NCBI GenBank assembly: GCA_019925105.1
Contig: JAHGAU010000016.1
Location: forward strand, 1-64,000
Direction: 5' to 3'
DNA from: Niebla homalea
Taxonomy: Eukaryota > Ascomycota > Lecanoromycetes > Lecanorales > Ramalinaceae
DNA: 64,000 bases
Part shown: positions 40,129 through 51,600 of the stretch, in pieces
Layout: each line of letters starts with the position of its first letter
Position numbering within the stretch: position 1 is the stretch's first letter
Notes under the pieces: generated by a model
Databases searched by the model: none
Told to the model about the DNA's origin: nothing
What the model saw: only the letters and a program-made list of their open reading frames with translations
Program-made: the position numbers and the translations under genes

Positions 40129-41864
40129 ATATTATATAAATATAAATTTATTTATATAATTAAAAACTTAAAGCTATATAATATAATAACCATAATAGAT
40201 TTAAATAAAATTATAGTAAAACCGGTTATTAATATTAAAGTTTTTAACCTTTAAATAAATAAAAAGCTTAATTAAAAAAATTATATAAAAAAAGTTTAAA
40301 AGAAAAAAACTTTATAGAAAAGGGGTTTTACTTATTTCGCCGTATTAATATAAAGAGTAATTTTATAAAAAGTTTATATTATTTATTAAGCGGTAATAAA
40401 GTTAACTATAATATATACTACGGCTATTTAATATATACTTAAAGGCACCTTAGAATATAAGAAAAAGTTTATTTAAATACTATAGAGAGTCCAGAATTAA
40501 TATTTAAAAGTGGTTAATAACGCCTATAAAACGATTTTTACTCCGGTATTAAAGTTTAAAGTTTTTATATTATTAATTAAAGTCTTATTTAATTAATTAA
40601 TCGCTTAAATAAAGCTTGAGAAATATATATATTTAATTATAATAATAGGAAATAAAAGAATCCGTTAAAATCTTAAGAGGCCCCGGGCTAAAAAAAAATA
40701 AAGTAAGAATCCTTATCCCTTTTTTTATTAAAGTAAAATAGGAATAAGTTAAAAAAATCGATTTTACCGGTACTTTAAAGGTTAATTTAAGTATATATAA
40801 ACTTTTATTAAATTTAAAGGAAGTTGAAGTTAAAAAGTATTAAAAAGTAAAAATTATAATAATCGTCCGGTAAGTTATAGTAAAATAAATTATATATTAA
40901 TAAAAATAGAGGGATTTTATACCTTAAAGATATTAACATTTAATTCTTAATAATAAAATAATTATTAATAAGTATTTTTATTATTATAAAATTATTAAAA
41001 AAAACCATAATATATTAATAATTTAATTCCGTACGGGTAAAAATATTTGAACTTACTTTTTATTTATTATATATATCGGAAGTTAAATTAATATTAATTA
41101 TAAGTATAAATTAAAAAAGTAAAATATTATATATATCCTTATTTTTTATTTTTTATTTACGGAAATTAAGTTAAAATTTATAATAAAAGTTAATACTTAC
41201 TTATAATTACCGTTAAAAATTATTTATAGAATAAAATATCCGGGTAATTATTAAGTTTATAATATTTACCGGATTATTATTATAATTTAATTTTATTATA
41301 AAAATAAATAAGATTATTAAAAACCTTGCGGAAAAAACCCGTTACCGGTTAAGGAAAAAAAAGAAAAGCGGAAACTAGTTATATTAATTATATAAATCGG
41401 AAAATATTTTTTATAAGCGTAAAAATATAATAATAAACGTTTATTAAAGGGTTTTAAAAAAATTAACGGCAATAATAATATAAAAAGGATATATATTAAA
41501 TACGTAAATATTAATAAGGATATTTAAAGGTATTATATAAGGTTAATATAATATAAACGTATAAAGGAGCGGAAGAATAATAAACTTAAAAAATAACCTT
41601 TATAAAAATATAATCGTAATATTATGGGTTTTCTTAATAAAATTAAAATATAGGAAATATATAAATAAATTTATTATTCTTTAAATGGCCGTTAATATTT
41701 TTTACCTTAAAAGATAAAAAATTAAAATCTGGTAAATACCGGTTTTTATCCTAACGTTATAAGTATCAGGTTTTTACTGTTATTAATAAGGCTAAAGGGC
41801 CGCATATTAAGGAACGCCGGAATTAGCTTAGCTATATCCGTAATATAAATAAATCAATCAATCA
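40129..41864 (+). mobile_element. Tad1-like LINE, 3' portion
   Basis: Bases 40140 to about 41000 align with 63175-64000, the RT C-terminal half of the long LINE at the window's right end. This is therefore a second LINE copy, cut at its left by Copia-I(-). It continues about 0.9 kb beyond what the other copy shows here and ends with 'acgccggaattagctta' and a tail of AATC repeats (about 41851-41864). It carries the ORF2 C-terminal region and 3' UTR, all RIP-degraded. Its 5' half should lie left of Copia-I(-) but is missing. Confidence 0.82.
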
Positions 41865-41922
41865 ATATACATTTTATATTACCATATTACCCTTAATCTC
41901 TAGGCATACGTCTGGCTTAACA
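41865..41922 (-). repeat. LTR fragment, related to solo LTR 48129-48339
   Basis: The reverse complement begins TGTTAAGCCAGACGTATGCC and matches the first ~58 bp of the solo LTR at 48129, with RIP-type differences. It is cut off at the LINE tail, so the LINE probably inserted into this LTR. Its other end abuts repeat copy B exactly. Confidence 0.85.
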
Positions 41923-43569
41923 AATATAAAGTAAAAAATTTATAAATATATTTATTAATTTAAGGTTTTATTTAACCTTTCATTTAAATAGGATAATATA
42001 ATTAAATAATAGTTATTATATAATTTATAATTAAAAGATTATATTAAGAAAACAAATTAAATTTAAAGGTCTTAAATATAATTTTAAATAATTTATTAGA
42101 ATAAAAGTTATATTAATTATATAAAATAATTAAGAAAAAGAGAAATCGATTTAAGTAGTTAATAAGCTATAGTAATTTTACTTAATTAATAATTAAATAA
42201 TTAATTCCTAAGAATAATAATTATTATTGACATTTTTCCTATAAAACTAATTATAAAGTTACTTAATAATTATTAGGAAAGTTTCTTAACCGCTTATTTA
42301 ATAATTTAAGTTAAGGGATATAAGATTAAATAAATAATTAATATTAACTCTTTAACCTTATTATTAACCCGGAATACACAAAAATATATTTAATAATAAA
42401 CGTTTTATAATTAAAAAGGCAATATAAGCGTATAAAATAAATAAGAATAATATATAAAGATAATAATATTCTATTATTTCTTATATAATTAAGATTATAA
42501 ATTAGTATCAATTTATATTTAACGTTCCTTTATTTAAACTTTATAATAATAAATATTACGTTTTCCTTTTTGATAAAAGTCTTATTATTATCGCTTAAAG
42601 CATTAATCACATATTTATTATAAAGTTTATTATTTAATATTAATTCTAATATTTCAAACGATATTATTAAGAACATACTTAAATAAAATACTTACTTTCT
42701 TAATAATCGTAAAATTTATATTATACCGTATATACTTAATATTTATTATTATATCCTTATAAAAAAGATATATTTCTTCCATTATTATATAACTTTATAC
42801 GTATTTAAGGTATTTATATTATATAAAGTAAGTTTAAGAAAAACTTAATATTTAAGTTAAACGTAACCTTATTTATTAATCTCTTATTTACTTAACAATA
42901 AAATATTTAATTTTAATTCTTAATAAAATAAATTAAGGATAAAAATATTAAGTATTATAAATATAAATTATATAAAATAGTTTTCTTCCCGGGTATATAG
43001 TACTTTTAATAGGTTAAATTAAATAATATTTTTAATATATATACTTATAATTACGTTTTTTAATATTAGAAGGAGATACTTTAAATTATATTTAAACGGG
43101 ATTAAAATATATGTTACCTTATTAATTTATTATAATTATAATCCTTTATAAGTAAACCTTTCTCCTTCAATAGATGTTAGCTTTAAATAAAATAGCAATA
43201 AAACGGCCGGTCCTTATAATAGTTATTAACATGGCGTTTAGTACCTTATTAGCTATATCCGTAACTTAATAGTTATTCAATTTCTTATTTAAGTTTTAAT
43301 TAAGATCCACTATAAATAGTATAAACCTTTTAATACTTTTAAAACGCTTAATTAAGTCTTTTAAGTTAATACTTATTATTACCTTTTCTTATGATTTTAT
43401 ATTACTAATTAATCTTATTTTCTGGATTATTACCTTTTATTATTTTTCTCTTATAGATTAACCCCCTTTTAATATATTAATTAAGTCTCTTAAAGTAATA
43501 CCTTTTATTACCTTTTTTATTATTAACTTTACTATTATTTATTATTATCTTTTTCTGTTTTTATATTAA

Positions 43570-44298
43570 AAGGGGGCGAGCGCGGCGAAATAGCATTTTT
43601 GCGTGCGGAAGATAAACTATAGAATAATTGAATATTTTAAGGGTAAAGAATAATTTCATTAAGAGCCCTTAAACCCTATCCGGTAAATTACGTAATTAAT
43701 ATAGATAAAATAATAATAAATATTTGAAGATTTATTGGTACCCGTAATTAACCCTAAATAAACTTAATTACCACGTAAAGCCGGTAAAAAAAGGTTATAA
43801 GGATTTAACGTTAAAAGGTTAAAATTAAAATTAAATAAGGTTAATTTAAAAAGCTATATAATAAAATACTTAAAATAAAGTTTAAGTATTAAAAGAAATA
43901 AAATTATATAATTAAAGCCGCTTTCTTTTAATTAAGTTTAATATTATTATTAAATTCTTATTATGAACTATAACGTTAAAAAGTAAAAAATTCTTAATAA
44001 AAATAATAAATTAAGGATTTAAAGTAACTATTAATTTTAATCGGGTTAACGTAAAAGATTTAATTATAATATTAAGGTAAATAATTACGGGGGAAAGGTT
44101 TTTATTTAAATCGGGTTAACGTTTAAGATAAGTTAAGGCTAAGTTAGCCAATTACGGTTTCCTTTTCCTTTTAAATTAAAGCGATAAGTTTAAAATAAGT
44201 ATAAATATTAAAATAATTATAACTTAACTACCAGTATTATAAAACGCCGAAACTAGCTTAAAGTAGCTAGACTCGTATATAAACAAATCAATCAATCA
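43570..44298 (+). mobile_element. 729-bp non-LTR insert with ATCA tail
   Basis: Absent from copy A. It is flanked by ATATTAA on both sides (43563-43569 and 44299-44305), a target duplication of typical non-LTR type. It begins with an almost unmutated 'gggggcgagcgcggcgaaat' and ends with 'acgccgaaactagctta' and (ATCA)n. The 3' end resembles the LINE end at 41830-41864, so this may be a non-autonomous element using that LINE's machinery or a truncated relative. No coding motif was seen inside. The middle is RIP-degraded while both edges are preserved. Confidence 0.8.
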
Positions 44299-44299
44299 A

Positions 44300-45000
44300 T
44301 ATTAAGATTAACTTAACTTATTTCCTTCCTTATATTATTAATACTATCCGTTACCTCCTTATTCTGCTTTTTATCCTTTTTTATTATTATTATACGTTTT
44401 ATTTATTCATTTCTTTTATAAGTTAATAATAATTAATATTAATAAGTTAATACTTATAAACTATTTTATTAATTAATATATTAATAACCTTATATAATTA
44501 TTAACCCTTTAATCGATTATTGCTATAATCCTTAATATCTTAATAAGCATTTATAATATTAAAAAAAAAACCTTTATAAGTATATTTTTTTTACTTAACT
44601 TATTTATTGTCCGTACCTCCTCTCCGTCTCCTTTATATATGAATATCCCCCTTTTCTTCCTTTTTAATTCGATATCTTTAAACAATATTTTAAATATTAA
44701 TCTTATTAACGTTATTTCCTTAATTATAATTAATTTACTTTATACGTTTAGGCTGTTACCGTTTTTATTAATATTTACCTCCCTTTCTAAAAACGCCCCT
44801 TTACCCTTACCCTTATCCTTACCCCTAGCTCCTCTATCTCCCTCCTCCTTTACCTCCGCCGTTTCGTTATTATAGGTTTTAACGTCCCCGGCGGGTTATT
44901 CGGTTTCTTCGGGGATAATTAAACCGCAGGCGTTAGCCCCCTTTATAAATAGGAACGGCATAATTATTTTTTCGCTATAAAATCGGGCGGTTAAACCTTA
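44300..45000 (-). pseudogene. Conserved unknown protein of dispersed repeat, copy B
   Basis: Counterpart of the minus-strand frame at 2500-3250. The ATG is at 44961-44959 ('MPFLFIKGANACGLI'), then 'AGDVKTYNNE' and a Gly/Lys-rich run six codons longer than in copy A. The non-LTR insert at 43570-44298 would interrupt its continuation. RIP stops make it non-functional. The small plus-strand frame over 44639-44875 is its antisense shadow. Confidence 0.5.
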
Positions 45001-45166
45001 ATAAAGTAAAAGTATAATATAGGCGGCGAAAAAACGGTACCGTTTATACGGTTACTATAAGGGTATATCGATTATAAAATTAAGTAAGTAAAGAAAAGTT
45101 AAAGTGAATAACTTATAATGGAGGATTAAATAATAACGCCGTAAGCATTAAAGGGGATAAGGGAAA

Positions 45167-45317
<151 letters not shown>

Positions 45318-46042
45318 GAGAAAAAAAGGGTAAAAGAGGGGCAAGGTGGGTAAAGGAAGGTAAAAATAATAATAAGCAATAAAAAAAATAGGGGAAAAGG
45401 AGAATATATGAGTATAAATGGTAATTTTTAATATAAAGCGATGTAAGCGTTTAAGTTATAAAGGGGGGGCGGCTATTATATATTATCCTCTTCCTTTTAG
45501 GGAGAAATTTTGGGGGGGGGGCCGGGGCTATAGTAGGAAGACGGGGTGGTTATAACTATTATCGACTATAATATTCTAGAAGACCTTATATTTATAACCG
45601 TTATTCTAAGGTAATTATAAGTTACTTACATTTTTTATCCGTAATAAGCGGAGGATTCCGATTTTTATATAATAATTATAATAATATAACTGGGAATTAT
45701 TATTTTTAAATTTATTAATAACCGGTTTTATTTATTATAAATTAAGGAGGAATTAAAAGCTGTTTTCCGATAAAGGAATATAAATTATTAATTTTCTAAG
45801 TATGTTTAAAATACCCTTTCTATAATTTAACCGTTTTCTATTTATAAATTATTATCTTACCGTTAAGTATCCTTTTTTACTTATTATCTCCTTACCCTAA
45901 AACGTAAGTTTAATTATAACGGATATACGGCTACTCCGGGAAGCGGGACGGGATGGGACGTTTTTTTGATTCACTTATCCCATCCCGCGTGCGACGGGAT
46001 AAGGCTGTATCCCATCCCATCCCATCCCTATCCCGGCGGGAT

Positions 46043-46256
46043 GGGATCGGGATATGTTAAGATCCCGGTGGCGGATAAGATAAGGGAAAACCTAACCAAA
46101 GTAGTGAATTAATGGCTAGATTATTATGAAGATTATCATAAACATTTTTTTGGTGGTTTATCGATAACCGGAAAATGGTCTACCCTTTAATTTACTATTT
46201 TGGTTAGGTTTTCTTTTATCTTATCCGCTACCGGGATCTTAATATATCCCGATCCT
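46043..46256. repeat. Inverted repeat within MITE
   Basis: 'gatcccggtggcggataaga' and 'ggaaaacctaaccaaa' on the left pair with 'ttttggttaggtttt' and 'tcttatccgctaccgggatc' on the right, around a loop of about 100 bp. The few differences are mostly G/A or C/T transitions. Confidence 0.88.
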
Positions 46257-46280
46257 ATCCCGTCCCATCCCGTCCTATCC

Positions 46281-46364
46281 CTATCCCGTCCCTATCCCGT
46301 CCCTATCCCGTCCCTATCCCGTCCCTATCCCGTCCCTATCCCGTCCCTATCCCGTCCCTATCCC
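46281..46364. repeat. 11-bp tandem repeat (CTATCCCGTCC)
   Basis: Seven perfect units plus a partial one, with more degenerate 'cccatcccgtc' units just upstream and complementary 'cccatccc' runs at the left end (46000-46040). The proline-rich frame across it is incidental. Confidence 0.93.
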
Positions 46365-46498
46365 ATGGGATATATCACGTCCCTGTTAGCGCTGATACGC
46401 ACCCCATAGGGGTGGCCCTTAGGGCCTAACACCCCTTATATGGTAATAGCGGCTTACCCCTAAGCGCTATTACCTGCCCAGGCTAGCTACTTTTGCCC

Positions 46499-46545
46499 CC
46501 GTGGCCGAGTGGTTATCCGTCCTAACAGTCCCGCTTCCCGGAGTA
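46499..46545 (+). other. tRNA-like A-box fragment at MITE end
   Basis: 'gtggccgagtggtta' matches the conserved 5' part (A-box region) of Ser/Leu-type tRNAs. No B-box, anticodon stem or acceptor pairing follows before the terminal inverted repeat. It is therefore a fragment or chance match, not a tRNA gene. Confidence 0.45.
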
Positions 46546-48128
46546 TATACGGCCTCGTTACTACTAATTGATAAGGATATTATTTAACTTAAGAATAGGA
46601 TATTATTAACTTAAATATAATCATTCAATAAATTATTAATATCATATAAAATCAAAAGCTAAAATAAATATATAAAGATAATATTATTAAAAGTAAAGCT
46701 ACTATGTAAAAAGGTTATAAACATTAAAAATACTCTAGATTATATTAATTAGGGGATATTTATAATATATTACCGTTATTTAATCTTAAAGGTACCCGTT
46801 AAAATCGTAAGAATTGAATTAAACGGTCTTTAAATTACGAAGGAAGGATTAATTAAAATCGAGGCAATAATAATAAAATAATTTTATTAAAAATATTACC
46901 TTATTATACTTTAATATAAATATAATATTATAAAGATTTAAGAATAATAATATTATTCTTAAGAATAAATAATATATAACGGGACATTCTTTAACTTTAA
47001 ATCTTATTTTAACTATATAGTAATTTCTTATTTATATAATAAACCTATTATTTTTAATATTTTACTTAATAAAGCTAAAGTTACTTTAATATTATAATTT
47101 ATTAATTATACGATTAATTTATAAGTATATAAATAAATAAAGAATAAAATAATTAATAAAGCACGGGATCTTAAAGCCTTCCGTTTTTAATATAGTCTTA
47201 AAGGGATTTTATTTACGGAAGGTTATAATATTTTCCTTCTGTTTATTAACGTTAATTATATAATAAATATTATAATATAAATATATATAGTTTAAAACGT
47301 AAAATACTTATAACGATAGCTTTTATAGTATTTTATTTAATAATATATCTTAACGTAAGAATTTTAATTATTACCGGTATAATAATAATATTATTCTTAA
47401 TAAAAATCCGATAAATTTAAAGCGGAATTAAAAAATAAAAATAAAATTGATATATTAAATCTAATAATACTTTTACTTATTATATATATAGGGCACGTTG
47501 GATTAATATAACTTATATTGTGCTTATTTTTATTTAATAATATTATAATAAAATAATAATAATTAAAGTTAATATATATCGTAAATATTAAACGAGCTTA
47601 AGGGCGCGTTTAATATATATTAAATAAGGATATATCATTTAAAGTTCTTAGCGGGCCGCGCTCTTAAGTAACGAAAATATTAATAAAAAAAGCTTTTTTT
47701 TATATTAATATATTAATAGCGTTATATACTATATAAAAGGTATACGCTGGCCGGAACATATTTATTAGATTATATATAAAACAGATTTCCTTCCTTTACG
47801 GTGTATAAATTTAACGTAAACTTTAAAGTAATAATAAGGGTATAGTATTTAAGTGATAAGTAAACGTTTAATATAACCCTTTATTATTAAGGGTGTTATT
47901 AAAATATTTAAAATAAACGTTTAATTAATATTATACGTATATTTTCTTAAGAAGCATTGGAATACCCTTGATTAATCTTAAATATATTAAGAAGTAAAGT
48001 ATTTATATTATTAAAAACCTTGAAAGCTTATAACTTTCTTATTTCTTTATATATTATATATCTTCCCGTTACTTTTAATAATTATTTTTTAAATAGCTTA
48101 TATTTAAATATTTAACTTAATAACTTAT

Positions 48129-48339
48129 TGTTAAGCCAGACGTATGCCTGAAGCTTGAGGGTAGTATGGTAATGTGAAATGTGTATATAGCCTTAACAAA
48201 TGGTATATTTGGTGAGTAGACTAATTGCTGAAGAAGTAAAAGGAAAAGTGGGAAGGACAGGTGTTAAGTATTCCTGTGGCCCAGCTACGCTAGGGTCACG
48301 AGGTAAGCACTAACCCCTATGTTGTTTCCTACCATAACA
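48129..48339 (+). repeat. Solo LTR (211 bp), little RIP
   Basis: TGTTAAGCCAGACGTATGCC...CATAACA flanked by a perfect CTTAT duplication (48124-48128 and 48340-48344), with an empty site in copy A. It has normal base composition. No internal retrotransposon sequence is adjacent, so it is the product of LTR-LTR recombination. Orientation is arbitrary. Confidence 0.92.
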
Positions 48340-48415
48340 CTTATTTAACCTTTATATTAAAAACGTATACATCTATAATAATTAAATGATATTATTATAA
48401 TATATGAGAGAAAGG

Positions 48416-49777
48416 ATGGCGACGAACAACGGGACCCCAGAGGTTTAAAACGATATACGCGTATATAGCTTAAGTAATAATAAGGTAAATACTTTAAGTA
48501 CGATAAGCGGAAGCAGAATAATAATAGAGGTAAAGGGGATAAAAGGGTAAACGGCCTTTATTAACGGAAATAATAATAATTCATAGGGATAACGTAATAA
48601 ATATATAATAAAGAATTCTTAAATTAAATAAGGAGTTTATAATTAATAAGATATACGTAAAAGAACGCGTATAAAGCGTAAAAATAACGTGGTTATAAAG
48701 GGTAAATAAAGGATAAAAGAAATAAGGATAATACGTAGCGACGGATAGAAAATAAATAGGGGCGGAAAAGGCTTTATTAAATATATATAAATTAAGAAAG
48801 AATTAGGCGAGGATAAGGGAGTATTAAGTAATTAAAGATAAACCGTAAAAAAGGGTAATTATTAAACGCGTAAAAAAAATATAATAAAAGAAGAAATAAT
48901 AAAAACATTAAAAAGTTTCCTTATAATTAAATAAAAAAATATTATATTAAAAACTTAACCGATGTTATAGATTAAGTTATAAAGGGTAAAAAACTTTTAT
49001 ATAAAAACGGAAACGGGATTAAAGGATTTAAAGAAATTACGCGGAGCTTAAAAGGCGTTAATAAAGGTACCGGCAAAAAGAATTAAAGGGAATTAAGAAG
49101 ATTATATATAAAATAAGGGAGTAACGGGAGAAGCTTTATCAATAAGGATAAAAGTAAATTAAGTAATAAAGGCTATAAAAGTAATATTTATATCGGCGGT
49201 AAAAGAAATAAAAATTAAGGAAAAAGCGGCGGTATTAAGGAAGGCGAAAATAATAATTATATAATTATCGGATAAAGAAAAGAGGAATATAATTATAAAA
49301 GTGAACCCTTTATAATTAATAAAAATATTTAAAGTAACGGGGGAGCCGTTAATAAAATAAATTATTACGGTATATAAACTATAAAGTAAAGATATCCTTC
49401 TTAATATAACCTTATTAAAAACGAAAAAAAAGCTTAAGAAGTCGAAAAGATAAACCGGTAAAAAAAGATATTAAACGGTAAAGGTATTAAGGTAATCGTT
49501 TATTATTACGGTAAACGGGATATACTTAATAAAATTTATAAGAAAAAAAGGGGAAATTACCTTAAAACGGATAAAAAGGGAAAATATAGTCTTTTATTTT
49601 AGGTTAAAGATCGTTAATTATAGCCTTCTTTCCGTAATAAAAAGGCTAAATACCTTTAACCGGATAAAAAGGTACTCTATGGTTATTTTAAGTATAACGT
49701 TAATAAGGATATATAACGATATCCTCGATAAAAGGGTAATAAAAGGTAAATCCCTTAAATTAATAAGGCTATAAAAC
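48416..49777 (+). pseudogene. LINE ORF1 (gag-like), 5' part
   Basis: The likely start ATG is at 48416-48418 ('MATNNGTPEV'), with a little-mutated context. The frame is Lys-rich, as is usual for LINE nucleic-acid-binding ORF1 proteins, and shows a decayed CCHC-like knuckle 'YGYFKYNVNKDI' near 49678-49715. It is interrupted at 49777 by the Gypsy element. RIP stops are frequent. Confidence 0.6.
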
Positions 49778-49923
49778 TGTTGGTGTATGGACCAAAAAGT
49801 GTAATAATGTATGAATAATAATTCTACCTAAAGGATAGGAGCATTATAAGGATGCCTGTCCTTTACGTATAAAGGGTGTCCTATACTTATTAATACTCCT
49901 ATATATATATGCTATACCTAATA
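49778..49923 (-). repeat. Gypsy 3' LTR
   Basis: 146 bp. On the plus strand it runs tgttggtgtatggacc...tatacctaata. The terminal ~10-bp inverted repeats (TGTTRGGTGTA type) support the ends. Its outer left end is preserved and its inner right end is RIP-mutated. Confidence 0.92.
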
Positions 49924-50259
49924 AATACCATTAAAAGAAAAAAGGCCACTACTTATAATAACGTTCACCCTAATATATTAATATAAATATTAATACTTAA
50001 TAATGCGTTATGCTATTTATATCCTATGCTTTTATATTAAAATTTTATTCAATTTTACGGGGGCGGCCGCGATTACGCTTAAAACGGAGCGTACGAAAAG
50101 TACCAATGGACGATAAGGGTACTACTTTAATAAGCGCCGGTGATCGCGATAAAGTAAGTTTACCACGGCGGGTAATAATAACGTTATTAAATTCAGGATA
50201 TATAATATGGAATTCGCATAATAAGTTTAAATATAACTTTAATAACGGAAGCTTATTAT

Positions 50260-50430
50260 TATATTTTATACCTTAAGTAGCCTATTTAATTAAATATTTA
50301 CCGTCCTTTTTCCTATGAATAATTCTTTTAATAATATACTCTTTTTTATTCTTAAAATCGGCTTTAAGAGTAGATAACGCGTTACGGTTAAGTTATCTAT
50401 TAAAAGGGTCTTTTACTAGATTATTAATTA
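50260..50430 (-). pseudogene. Gypsy chromodomain
   Basis: The minus strand reads 'EYIIKRIIHRKKDGKYLIK' around 50355-50296, followed by an AT-converted 'W' position. This is the chromodomain core found at the C-terminus of chromovirus integrases, where it can tether integration to heterochromatin. The overlapping plus-strand frame at 50010-50276 is a shadow. Confidence 0.7.
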
Positions 50431-51600
50431 ACTTTAATATATTAATTAAAATAATCAATATTATCTTTATATTAATAAACAATTTAAGCTTATATATAAA
50501 ATAACTAATTTTCTTAATAATAATAAAAGGTCCGGTATATTATTAATATAGCTTATAATTTTCAATACCGGGGATATTATATTTATAATATAACTTTAAA
50601 TAGATTAAATTATTAATACTGAATTAAATTAACTTATAACTTTAATTATACCGGAATTTAGCTGTTATTTGCGTAAATTTTAATAAGTCTTATATTTCTT
50701 TATGATTTTATAATTAAAATATATTGTACTTAAGAATTAAAAAGGTTATTAAAAGGTTTAAAAGGTCACGGATATTTATATTATAGTAAATTTCATTCAG
50801 AGTAAATTTAGTTAACGTTGATTTTAAATTATTTAGGATACTTTAAATATATAGGATAATATTTATTTAATTATAATCCGGATACGTAATTATAAAGTAA
50901 TATAATACGATTTTAACCGTTTAATTAGTCCTTTTTAATTAATTATTAATCTAAAAGTAATATACGTTAAACGTAAGAATATAAGTATCTATTTCTTTAA
51001 ATATGGATTTTCGGCTAGTAATAATTTTACTTAATTATTAACCTTAAATTTAATATTACCGGGGAATAAAAATACCCGCTTAAAGAACTTATTAATAACG
51101 GTAAGGAGTATATTATAATTATATTAATTTAATAGAGCGATAATAAAGTCTATATAAATTATATAAAAGATAATTAACGGACTTAAAATTAATTAAAGTA
51201 ATCCATAGGGTATATACTTTTTAATTTAATTTAAGCTATACTTAAAGTAATACACAATATATTTCCGTAGCTATTTACTTAATTTAAGTAGATATACTAA
51301 GTTCGTTAATTTATTGTAAAATCGGTTAAAGCTATTATATAATAAATTATTATATACTTATTAAAAAATTACCCTTTTAAGTTTATTAAATATATATAAT
51401 CGTAATAAATAATTAACGGATTTTAAGTTATAAATAAGGCCGTCCTTTAATATAAAGCGTAATTTAATTTTCGTATCTTATAGATTTAACTTTTCTTTAA
51501 TTATTAAGACTTTCTATAATTTTATTTATATTTTATTTTTTATATATTTTTCTTTAATTTATTCTTTAAATTCGTTTAAGATATAAATATAATAAAGAAT
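50430..51600 (-). pseudogene. Gypsy integrase
   Basis: The C-terminal module is recognised: 'YKYNIPGIENYKL' then 'YTGPFIIIKKI' (about 50580-50520), matching the GPF/Y module of Ty3/Gypsy integrases. The catalytic core should lie between about 50700 and 51500 but is too mutated for confident placement of its DDE residues. Confidence 0.65.

Larger units (their letters stand above)
45932..46545. mobile_element. hAT-type MITE, 614 bp, not RIP-mutated
   Basis: Perfect 18-bp terminal inverted repeats (tactccgggaagcgggac and its complement) are flanked by an 8-bp target duplication TATACGGC (45924-45931 and 46546-46553). Repeat copy A holds the corresponding empty site. An 8-bp duplication is the hAT signature. 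No transposase is encoded. Inside are a long imperfect hairpin (about 46043-46100 against 46198-46256), 11-bp tandem repeats, and a tRNA-like A-box. Its base composition is normal, so it arrived late or was too short or too rare to be RIP-targeted. Confidence 0.9.

Noticed and set aside
41851..41864. AATC/ATCA repeats as telomere-like or CRISPR repeats
   Set aside because: They are short 3' tails of non-LTR retrotransposons, adjoining conserved element ends. No spacer-repeat structure exists anywhere in the window.
46200..46409. Plus-strand Pro/Ser/Arg-rich repeat frame
   Set aside because: It is produced by the 11-bp minisatellite inside the MITE. No homology, and the frame does not extend outside the repeat.
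46499..46545. A tRNA-Ser/Leu gene
   Set aside because: Only the 5' A-box region is present. There is no B-box, anticodon arm or acceptor pairing.
50010..50276. 88-codon plus-strand frame
   Set aside because: It is antisense to the 3' end of the Gypsy pol region, with no recognisable domain.
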